From the NCBI GenBank assembly GCA_017450215.1, contig JAFSVH010000059.1:1-52881 (forward strand): a stretch of DNA of 52,881 bases, given 5' to 3'. Positions within the stretch are counted from its first letter, which is position 1. Every line of letters starts with the position of its first letter. Below the pieces are notes generated by a model. It ran no database searches, was not told the origin of the DNA, and worked only from the letters and a program-made list of their open reading frames with translations. This stretch comes from Bacilli bacterium. Its GTDB lineage: Bacteria; Bacillota_I; Bacilli_A; ML615J-28; CAG-698. Shown here one piece after another: positions 27,480 through 35,900 of this stretch. The position numbers and the translations under genes are program-made.

Positions 27480-27558
27480 TTATTTAATTGATTTTGACTA
27501 TATATAACTGCCCTCCATATAATATTTACATAAAAAAACAAAAATTTATTATTCAAAA

Positions 27559-27593
27559 TAAAAAATTATATATTGCACAAAGCAATATATAAT
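27559..27593 (-). terminator. Terminator of the 27610 lipoprotein
   Basis: ATTATATATTG pairs with CAATATATAAT (27565-27575, 27583-27593), followed by a T run on the minus strand. Arms are the same as in the terminator at 26753-26788. Confidence 0.8.
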
Positions 27594-27609
27594 TCTTAGT
27601 AGAACATTA

Positions 27610-28245
27610 TTATACAAATGGTGACCACATTAAATCATCAATAACATAACTAACAGATGTATCACTTACTGTTAATTTATTATAATCAATTTCTTGTTTT
27701 ATGAATTCACCATTTTCTTTTAAGTAATAATTAAAAGCTAGTCCACTTCTTTGTAATTCATAATTAGAATCTATATTAATTAGGATTGTTGAAGTGAGGT
27801 AATCAGATGAAGTTGAAATTGAATAATCAAGTCCTCCTAATACATTAGCTTCACATTTTAATTCATATTTTTGATTAACTACTTCTAAATAAACATTGAT
27901 TTCTTTAATACGATAATGGCTTCTTTCACCTTTTAAGACATTAATATTAAAACTATATTCTTTATCTTTATAATTTAATTTAATTAAATGCGAACCAATT
28001 AAATTGAATTTATCAAGATTTTCTTGATCAAGATATTCAGCTAACAATGGATATCTATTGATAGTACCATCACTTAACTTTTCAATAATCTTAATATCTT
28101 CAATCTCAAAATCATAAGCTGTTATCTCTTCGGGAATTGTTTGAAGATCAATGTATGTTGAAACAACATCATTAGATGTACAACCTACAAGATAAATAGA
28201 TAAAATAAATATAATCAAAACAAATGGAATAATTATTCTTTTCAT
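27610..28245 (-). CDS. Lipoprotein of unknown function
   Basis: The ATG at 28245 (MKRIIIPFVLIIF) follows GAGGTTAAT; the frame opens earlier at a GTG. The lipobox YLVGC gives a mature Cys at about residue 22. The mature part is about 190 residues and beta-rich. One region (ITAYDFEIEDIKIIEKLSDG) resembles a bacterial Ig-like fold, and the end is SYVIDDLMWSPFV. The W-[ST]-P-F ending is shared with the lipoprotein at 8163-8636. No catalytic motif is seen. It is a single gene with its own terminator. Confidence 0.7.
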   Translation of the reverse strand: MKRIIIPFVLIIFILSIYLVGCTSNDVVSTYIDLQTIPEEITAYDFEIEDIKIIEKLSDGTINRYPLLAEYLDQENLDKFNLIGSHLIKLNYKDKEYSFNINVLKGERSHYRIKEINVYLEVVNQKYELKCEANVLGGLDYSISTSSDYLTSTILINIDSNYELQRSGLAFNYYLKENGEFIKQEIDYNKLTVSDTSVSYVIDDLMWSPFV

Positions 28246-28319
28246 ATTAACCTCTTTAAATTTCACTTATCCATTTTAACATATTCTTAATAAAAATAAT
28301 AGTCAAAAATATTAAATGA

Positions 28320-28348
28320 TTGTTTTCACAATCAAATTAATGTAAAAT
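28320..28348 (+). promoter_or_regulatory. Promoter of the 28392 membrane protein
   Basis: TTGTTT and TAAAAT spaced by 17 bases, about 43 bases before the start codon. The -35 region overlaps a small hairpin (GATTG...CAATC). Confidence 0.45.
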
Positions 28349-28391
28349 ATAGTCATAAAAATATAATTTTTAAAGAGAGGAAAAAGAAAAA

Positions 28392-28973
28392 ATGAAAAAA
28401 TTAAACATAAGCGCACCTTTATTATCATTAATAATAGGAACATTAATATTATTATTTGCACTTACAATAATTGGTTTAAGCACTGCATCTACTATCATAA
28501 GTATCTTTGGCATTGTAATTGGCATATCTTATATAGCATTTGGAATAATTGCTGTATTAGATATTAATATAAAAGCACTTGAAATAATAAATTCAATTGT
28601 TTACATCTCTGCTTTCCCACTATTTATGTTTGTTTATTACCTAACAATAACAATAGTTAATGCAGCAGGATTAAGTCCAACAGCTTGGATATTATCTATT
28701 CTTCTTCTAATATCAGCATCATTAATAGTTGTTTTAGATATAGTTGGTAAATTTGTAAATGAAGAAATCTTATTTAAAATCAAGAGATTAGCAATAATGG
28801 TATTCATCGGTTTATTAGTAGTTTTATTAGTATTCCCAATTAATGGTGGAATAGCAGCAATTGGTGATGTTTTAATATTAGATGTATTATATATTGTTTG
28901 TTATTTCTTAATAGTAAAATTAACAATTAACGATGAAAATAGAAACAATAATATTTATAATGATTTGCAATAA
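28392..28973 (+). CDS. Multi-spanning membrane protein of unknown function
   Basis: This 193-residue, very hydrophobic protein has about six membrane segments (roughly 8-30, 33-55, 68-90, 98-118, 132-152, 158-178) and a short polar Asn/Asp-rich tail. The layout resembles small DUF308-like membrane proteins, but no diagnostic motif was recognised. AAAGAGAGGAAAAAG supports the start. It is one of very few plus-strand genes in the window and converges on the gene at 29058, sharing a bidirectional terminator with it. Confidence 0.7.
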   Translation: MKKLNISAPLLSLIIGTLILLFALTIIGLSTASTIISIFGIVIGISYIAFGIIAVLDINIKALEIINSIVYISAFPLFMFVYYLTITIVNAAGLSPTAWILSILLLISASLIVVLDIVGKFVNEEILFKIKRLAIMVFIGLLVVLLVFPINGGIAAIGDVLILDVLYIVCYFLIVKLTINDENRNNNIYNDLQ

Positions 28974-29000
28974 TAATTATTTTTATAATAATCATTAAGT

Positions 29001-29044
29001 AAAAAGGATTTATATTAGTCAAACCAATATAAATCCTTTTATTA
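29001..29044. terminator. Bidirectional terminator between convergent genes
   Basis: AAAAGGATTTATATT (29002-29016) pairs with AATATAAATCCTTTT (29026-29040), a 15-bp perfect stem with T-rich tails on both strands. Confidence 0.8.
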
Positions 29045-29057
29045 TTGTATTATTAAA

Positions 29058-30002
29058 TTATTGTTGTTGATTTTGATTAATAGTCTTTGGTCTTTTAATT
29101 GAATTAATCAATGAATAAATTGAAAAACCAGCTGCAATAGCATAGAATAATCCATACATTAAAATATCATGTCTGAACGAACTAGCAAAATCACTATTTT
29201 TAGATAGAAGATACAAGAATGCATCAAACCATACTAAATCCATATGAGCTTCTTGCATATAAGCATTTGCAAACAGCATATAAATTATTAAAACAAAACC
29301 TACCATAAATATTAAAGTAGTAATTAAGCTCATTGCAATCATAACACCATTAGGTTTACCACCAAATTTCTTATATAAAAATATTCCAAAGAATATAGAA
29401 ATAATAGATGAAACTGATGAAACAAAGCCTAAATAATTAAGGATAATACTAATAACAAGACCTGTAAGAGCTCCAAGTAATATTCCTAAGAAACCTCTCA
29501 AATAATTATTAGGTGCATTAACAAAATCTTCATTAACTTGTTCAATTTTTTTATTTATATCATTTAATGCTTCATACGTCATTTTAATTTTAATACCATT
29601 ATTCAAATAATTAATGTTACTATTTTCTTCATCTAGTTCAACACCAGTTAAAGGGCATATATCTTTTTTAGGTGCTTCTAATGATTCTAATGTACTTAAA
29701 ATTATTCCCATTACTTCATCATATTTTTTAGCAAAGCCTTTACCACTCATAGCACCAATCACAACGAACACACCAAATTCAAAAAAATTAGCTTGAACCA
29801 TTGATAATTTACGTTGTTTTATTTGAGTTACAAATAATTGCTTCTTTACATCATTTAAATATGTTGAAAAGAAGAAAATTGGTCCATTTGTCATAGGTCC
29901 TTCAAATACATTTACTTCATAATCATTAATAAAGCCATATGCTAAATGCTTATCTATTTGAAAATCATATCTATTTAATACTTCAATAACATGTTTATTC
30001 AT
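29058..30002 (-). CDS. Membrane protein with cytoplasmic N-terminal domain
   Basis: The start is the ATG at 30002 (MNKHVIEVLNRYDFQIDKHL) after TTGGAGGATATT; a TTG twelve bases earlier is in frame but overlaps the ribosome site. Residues 1-150 are soluble with CPLTGVELDEE, whose single Cys gives no metal site. Then about four membrane segments follow (FLGILLGALTGLVISIIL, VSSIISIFFGIFLY, ITTLIFMVGFVLIIYMLF, LMYGLFYAIAAGFSIYSL) and a Gln-rich end. The family is not recognised. It has its own promoter. Confidence 0.7.
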   Translation of the reverse strand: MNKHVIEVLNRYDFQIDKHLAYGFINDYEVNVFEGPMTNGPIFFFSTYLNDVKKQLFVTQIKQRKLSMVQANFFEFGVFVVIGAMSGKGFAKKYDEVMGIILSTLESLEAPKKDICPLTGVELDEENSNINYLNNGIKIKMTYEALNDINKKIEQVNEDFVNAPNNYLRGFLGILLGALTGLVISIILNYLGFVSSVSSIISIFFGIFLYKKFGGKPNGVMIAMSLITTLIFMVGFVLIIYMLFANAYMQEAHMDLVWFDAFLYLLSKNSDFASSFRHDILMYGLFYAIAAGFSIYSLINSIKRPKTINQNQQQ

Positions 30003-30022
30003 AATATCCTCCAACTCTATCC

Positions 30023-30051
30023 ATTATATCATAATAAAGAGAAACAATCAA
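30023..30051 (-). promoter_or_regulatory. Promoter of the 29058 membrane protein
   Basis: TTGATT and TATAAT are spaced by 17 bases on the minus strand, about 20 bases before the start. Confidence 0.6.
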
Positions 30052-30189
30052 ATAATTAAATAGATAAATTAGATAAATAAGAATTTAAACAACTTTATTA
30101 TAATTATCGGGTTTTTAATGTATATTCAATTGAATAAATGCAGATATAAGAAGAATAAAATTTTGAATATTTTTACTATAATTACTAAG

Positions 30190-30432
30190 TTGTTTATTAA
30201 AATGTAAACTATACTTTACATTTTTGGTATTGAAAATGTAATTTTTGATAAAATAATTACATTTTCTAACTAATTAAAGATGTGTAGAAACAAATATTTT
30301 CATCTTTTTTAGATAGTAGTATTGACTAAAAACCTTAATTTACAATCATCAAAAAGACCTAACTAATCTATATTTTACAATAAAGTACTTGACATAGGGA
30401 GTACTTTATTGACTAGTTAGGTCTTCTTTTTA
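30190..30432. other. Hairpin-rich intergenic segment
   Basis: The 545-base gap 30003-30547 holds no convincing gene. It contains three hairpins: AAAATGTAAA/TTTACATTTT (30199-30224), AAAATGTAATT/AATTACATTTT (30233-30265) and a two-tier structure. In the last, AAGACCTAACTA pairs with TAGTTAGGTCTT (30354-30365, 30414-30425) around an inner 12-bp stem CAATAAAGTACT/AGTACTTTATTG (30378-30389, 30400-30411). T runs flank the last one on both strands, so it can act as a terminator for the gene at 30548. The remainder may be a structured RNA or a small decayed repeat element. Confidence 0.6.
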
Positions 30433-30547
30433 TCTATCAATATAATTGTTGATTGAATCGCAATATTATCAATAATATTATATTTTAATTTTAAACTTAT
30501 AAACGTAAAAATCTAAGATTATATTCCTAAAAATAGTTTGAGTATAA

Positions 30548-31726
30548 TTACCAGTTAAATTGATAAGGATATGCAAATACTTCATATGAAGCAACATCAT
30601 TAGCAGAAAAGTTTCTAAATGCAAAAGGTGTAACACTAAATCCAACTTTTTCTCCTACTTCTAAACCATTTAATAAATATGTATTAGCGTTACATATTAA
30701 TTTTCCGTTTGCATCAAATAATAATACCACAACTTCAACCAAACTTCCTTTTTCTCTAGTGTTATTCTCTACTCTTCCAATAACTTTAACACCATATATT
30801 TGATCAGTAGTAATAGATACGTCACTAATATCATATCTTATCACATCATTAGTTGCTTTTTTTATATTACAATGAGGTACAACTTTAACATTAGTTTCTG
30901 AAAAACTTCTTGATGTAGCAGTATAATAATATCCTGTCTCACCTGGTTTTAAATATTCAGGGTAACCACTAATCATTGATTTAGTTTCTAATAATGATCC
31001 GGTTGATGATTCAATATCTACTGATATATCATCTAAATATAAATCTGCTGTACCTGTATTTGTAACAGGAACTGCAATCTTCATCCATTTAGAACCAAAA
31101 CTATCTGTCCATATATCTATTGTTGCTTCACCTACTTCATACTTCACTGTCTTTGGAATTTCATTCCATTTAGCATATAAAGTTAAAGATTTTGTTATTT
31201 TACTAGAGAAATCAAATTCAAAAAAATATGATGTGCTAGTATACCATCCACCAAATATATATCCATCTTTAGTTGGATCTGCGGGTTTTGATATTGTTCC
31301 TTTATATTCTATTATTTGGTCTTCAATAATCTCATTGCCACCATTTAATTCAAATGATATTGTGTATGATTCGATTGACCATTTAGCATATATTGTTATA
31401 TTGCTAGTAACATTTGTATTAAAATCATATTCATTATTACCTGCTTCATCAATATACCATCCAACAAAAGAATATCCAGTTTTAGTTGGGTTTGATGGCT
31501 TAGAAGCAGTTTTACCATCTTCAACTCTCTGTGAAGATATTGATGAACCACTATTTGTATTAAACTTTACTGTGTAATAAGTTGTATTATCTTGCGGTGT
31601 ATCTCCTGTATTATCACTTATATTTGGTGTTACACTTCCACTATCAGTATTTTCTAAATCACAACTAGCTAACAAAAATAATGATAGCAATAATAAAATT
31701 CCTAAAAATAATTTAATTTTTTTCAT
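30548..31726 (-). CDS. Lipoprotein with two InlB repeats and a FxLYD-like domain
   Basis: This 392-residue protein has a lipobox LASC (Cys22) and a Ser/Thr/Asp-rich linker. Two InlB-type repeats follow (VKFNTNSGSSISSQRVEDGK to TIYAKW, and ISFELNGGNEIIEDQ to TLYAKW; about 50-190). The C-terminal part is beta-rich and ends in a FxLYD-like domain (IYGVKVIGRVENNTREKGS, VVVLLFDANGKLICN). The start follows AAGGAGGAAAATTAA. It is probably displayed on the cell surface; the repeats usually mediate spacing or protein contacts. No enzymatic part is seen. Confidence 0.8.
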   Translation of the reverse strand: MKKIKLFLGILLLLSLFLLASCDLENTDSGSVTPNISDNTGDTPQDNTTYYTVKFNTNSGSSISSQRVEDGKTASKPSNPTKTGYSFVGWYIDEAGNNEYDFNTNVTSNITIYAKWSIESYTISFELNGGNEIIEDQIIEYKGTISKPADPTKDGYIFGGWYTSTSYFFEFDFSSKITKSLTLYAKWNEIPKTVKYEVGEATIDIWTDSFGSKWMKIAVPVTNTGTADLYLDDISVDIESSTGSLLETKSMISGYPEYLKPGETGYYYTATSRSFSETNVKVVPHCNIKKATNDVIRYDISDVSITTDQIYGVKVIGRVENNTREKGSLVEVVVLLFDANGKLICNANTYLLNGLEVGEKVGFSVTPFAFRNFSANDVASYEVFAYPYQFNW

Positions 31727-31849
31727 TTAATTTTCCTCCTTAAATTCTGCTTTTTTATAATTTATTTCAATTAGGATACAATTTTCAATTTTTATAAAAT
31801 ATCTTGATCGAAGACTTTAGTATTGTTTTTTTATATCTTAAATTTCATC

Positions 31850-32402
31850 TTAAATTTTCACATAAGTGAAACCACTATTCATATAAAATTCAACTAATAT
31901 GAATTCTTTAACTCCTACATTAGAATAATAATAACTTAATCCAATAACAATTTTATTATTTCTTTCTTCAACATTCTTTTAATGCATAATTATCTACTTT
32001 ACACTTAAACCTGTTACTTTCTCTAGTTTTTTAATCATACTTTTCAATTTAGTTTGATGTTAAATTTGTTCGCTTCGAAAAAACAATACCAATAATATAT
32101 TTCCTTTTCCCTGGTTAAATTGTTTAAAATAATTATGCCTTCAGTGCCTATCCACCATTTATACATTCTATGAAGAATCCATTTTCAACTTTCTAATACA
32201 ATTCTTACAATTTTTTTAAAAAAATAGTTTAAAACCACAAAAAAACGAAATCTAACAGCATTATCAAATTCTTTTACGAAACATAGACAAATAATTCTAT
32301 TTTTTCGTGTCATTCTTTTCCTTCAATTGTAATTACTTTTGCTCTTGAATCTAAATTTTTTATTCTACCTATTTCAATTCTATTAACTTCATCACGAATC
32401 AT
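31850..32402 (-). pseudogene. Decayed gene with frameshifts
   Basis: The 836-base gap between 31727 and 32562 has no intact gene. A good ribosome site (AGGAGATATCTT) precedes an ATG at 32402 that opens MIRDEVNRIEIGRIKNLDSR and stops after 30 codons. Further left on the same strand are protein-like stretches in changing frames, such as SMIKKLEKVTGLSVK, VDNYALKE and NNKIVIGLSYYYSNVGVKEF, ending at a TAA at 31850. This is what an abandoned coding region with several frameshifts and stops looks like. The family is not recognised. A TA dinucleotide run lies just upstream (about 32455-32471). Confidence 0.45.
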
Positions 32403-32492
32403 AAGATATCTCCTTCAAAATTTGTAAATTATGACCTAATTTTAACATATATAATATATATATATATATATCAAGCATTTTCTAATTCTTTA

Positions 32493-32538
32493 TATAAAAA
32501 ATCTGACAAGTATCACACAAAATGATATCTTGTCAGAT
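32493..32538 (-). terminator. Terminator of the PII-like gene
   Basis: ATCTGACAAG-TATCA pairs with TGATA-T-CTTGTCAGAT (32501-32515 with 32523-32538), with a TTTTTTATA tail on the minus strand. Confidence 0.8.
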
Positions 32539-32562
32539 ATTTTAAAATACAAATTAAATTAA

Positions 32563-32874
32563 TTATTTTAAATTTGAAAATCCACTCAAACTTTCAACAT
32601 TCAAACAAACACATAATGCATGAGCATCTGTATCTGGGCCAAGTTCTTCTTCAATTGAATCAACAATTGATTGTTTATTTGATTCATCTAATACAATAAA
32701 TAAGATTTCTTTTTCTCTTTCAATGTATTTTTGAAAGAACATTGTCTCTTCTCCTGTTGCAGTTCCACGTCCAGTTAAAACTGTACCTCCTTTAGCACCA
32801 TGATTTCTAGCTACTGTTATGCATTCATCAGCATAACCTGCATTACAAATTATAACTGCTAAGAATTTATTCAT
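32563..32874 (-). CDS. PII-like signalling protein
   Basis: This 103-residue protein of the PII fold has VARNHGAKGGTVLTGRGTA, the T-loop region with the Gly-rich nucleotide-binding turn, and EKEILFIVLDESNKQSIVDS in the second half. It matches the Firmicutes PII-like family rather than GlnB, since the uridylylated Tyr loop is absent. These proteins usually sense nucleotides and control a neighbouring transporter. No transporter is next to it here, so the partner is unknown. It lies 70 bases after the giant lipoprotein gene with no clear terminator between, so the two may share a transcript. Confidence 0.8.
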   Translation of the reverse strand: MNKFLAVIICNAGYADECITVARNHGAKGGTVLTGRGTATGEETMFFQKYIEREKEILFIVLDESNKQSIVDSIEEELGPDTDAHALCVCLNVESLSGFSNLK

Positions 32875-32944
32875 AATAATCCTCCGATTATAAATATAAT
32901 TATAAATATAAATTTAAATATAATAATTATTATATTAAATATTA

Positions 32945-35900
32945 TTATTTAGCGTTTCTTGTTCCAATTACTAATACAGAACATTCTTGAGATGCAGTTT
33001 CATTACCTTTAGTAACTGTAATAGTATAGTTAACTTGTGTAGTTGCTCTAGGACCATTTCCTACAACTCTACCAGTATTATCTAATACATCAGGGTTACT
33101 AGATGTGAACGTAATAGTGTAATCCTTATAATTCTTTTGAATTTCATATTCAATAGCAACCATTTCTTCAAACATACCAGTTAAATGAGCTTCTCTCATT
33201 GTTTGTGGACAGTTCTTACCAGATAAGTTATTATGGTAAACCATACGATCTAATGTTAGATTATATTCTAATAATTTGCTTGCTACAAATTTAGCAGTGT
33301 ATTGCCATGTTAGGTATACATCACTACCTTTATTAACTGCAGTTTCAATAGCGATTGAACTATATCCACCGTATGAAGCAATCTTACCATAAGTCTTATT
33401 GTAATATGTGCCAATGAAATAATGATTATTTTCACCAATAATAGTTACGATTCCACTATCAACAATATCAGCTGTTGTTAAAGTTTCACCATTAGGGCCT
33501 TTAGGAGCAGCACAAGTAGTCTTTGTGCCATTAACTACATAATAGCCACCATCAATAGTAACTGTAGCACGTTTACCTGCTTCAGTAGCAGTAACACCAG
33601 TATCAATTAAACCAGTAATTGTTTCAGATCCATCTCCTGCATGCCATGCAACATATTTATCTTCTAATTGTTGATAAATACCATCATTACCAATAGTGTA
33701 ATGCCAACTAGCATTATCATTACCTAAATTAGTACACCATTTAGAATTTTGATAAGCAGTTGATCCAGGTGCAGCAGAACCTGTATCATGAACTGTAACT
33801 AATTTAATTTCATCATGAATTTCCCAATCAGTATGGCCTTCATTCCAACCAATATTTTGAGCACTCTTGCTCATCATATTAGGTGTAATTGTTGGAAGAA
33901 CACCAGCAAAGTATTTATTTGCTGAACCATATACATAATGAGGAACATGTTCATATCCTGATTCATAACCAGCATATTCAATTTTTTCATACATTATAAC
34001 ACCATTATTAGCTTCAACTAATAATTTTAATAATGCATTAGCATTTAATTCATCACCAACAACACTAAATCCAACTGTTGCAGTAACATCAACATCTTTA
34101 ATCTTGCAAGTAATAGTAACAACTCCTTTTCCTTTAGCAGTAACTAAACCATTGCTATCTACTGTAGCGATATTATTATCACTACTAGTCCATTCTACAG
34201 TAGCTCCTTCTTTTGCATTGTCAAGGATACATTCAATTTGAATAGTATCATTAACATTTAAAATACCATTACCTTCATATCTTAATTCTAAAACATTGTA
34301 TTCTTTTACAACGAAAACTGCATCGCTTCTAATAGCAGGATTCTTATCATAGATAGCAACAACCTTAGTTGTACCAGACTTAAGTGGAATAATCATTCCA
34401 TTTTTAATTTGTAAAATTGAAGGATCTTCAATAATATAAGTAATACCCTTATAGAATACATCACCACTAGGTGAGAATAAGATTTCAATTTCCTTTGCTT
34501 CACCAGCATATAAATCTTCATCATCCATTAATAAAATATCTGTTGCATATTCTTCAAATTCATAACCAAATTCTAAATCATCAACAGCATCACTAATATC
34601 AAGAGGTCCTTTATCACTTTCATTGATTTGGAACTTGCTTTGATCAGGTTCAATAATATTGCCTTTACCATCTAAAAATGTATTATATTTAGCATCAAGA
34701 CCACCAATGTATGATGTATTATTTTGAGCAGATACATAATAATATGAAGATGGAACATCAATAAATACGTTGTACCAAGCATCAATATTAGCAGGTGAAG
34801 AAATTCTATTGAAGTAAATAGCAGTCTTAACCTTTTCAAACTTATTGTATTCAACTTTAATACATACATATTTATCTGCATTGTTCATATTACCAAGATG
34901 AATAGCTTCTTCTTTGATATTCTTGAATTCATTATTCATGAAATAAACTTCAGCTGTTTCACTACCAAGTGGTAAAGCACTTAACCAATTTACATAAATA
35001 CCATAACCGCAATTATCGAATTTATTAGAAACAAATGCATCATATTGACCACTCAATCCTTTATCTGTATCATTAACATAGAATGCTTTTGATTTAATAT
35101 TAACAAATACATTATCATTAATCATTACATCATAGCAGTTATCAATATAAACTAATGCTTCAGCATTGAATGCTGTATCGCCTTCAAATTTATTACCACT
35201 AAATACTAAATTATGACTATATCCACTACTTCCTTCAACAAAGTATACAAAGCCCTTTCCACTAGCCATGTTAGATTTAACATAGTTATTTAAGAAATTG
35301 AAGCCATTTAAGTTAGTTGTAGTATTTTGAGCTGTACCATCATCACCTTTTTCATTGATGATTTGAGCACTACCTTCAAAGATAATACCATCAATAGTAA
35401 AATCTTCTAAGCCTTTAGCTAATGTAATCTTACCAGTGAAGATTGCAGCATCAGGGTCAACCTCAGTTAATTCGCCACTACCACCATAAGCAAGTGAACG
35501 GATTGTTAAACCATTAATAGCAATTCTAACATTTTCATTATATGTTCCTGGAAGTAAGTAAATAACATCACCACTCTTACTAGCTTCAATTGCACTAGCT
35601 AAAGTAGCATATTTATCTTTAGTATATCTATCGCTTTCACCAACTAATTTAACTTCATCACTAGTCATATCTAAATTGAAGATAGAAATTGCCTTTTCTA
35701 CATCAGCTTTACTAATATTATTATATTTATAAGCAGCACCTTCAAATGTATCATCATCAACTACTTCATAATCAAAATAGTTATTACTGAAATCACATAG
35801 TTTAAATACATCATCATTAGTTGTAGCATCATTTAAGATATTAACCATTGATGCATCATTCCAATTAATGAATTCATTGTAATTACAATTAACTTTAATT

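Noticed and set aside
30003-30547. A third copy of the short peptide gene in other long gaps
   Set aside because: The gaps at 30003-30547, 31727-32562 and 38330-38518 were read for the P-x-I-E ... D-I-I-x-T-S pattern and none was found.
32449-32471. TA dinucleotide run as a phase-variation tract
   Set aside because: It lies upstream of a decayed gene, not between promoter boxes, and short TA runs are expected in such AT-rich DNA.
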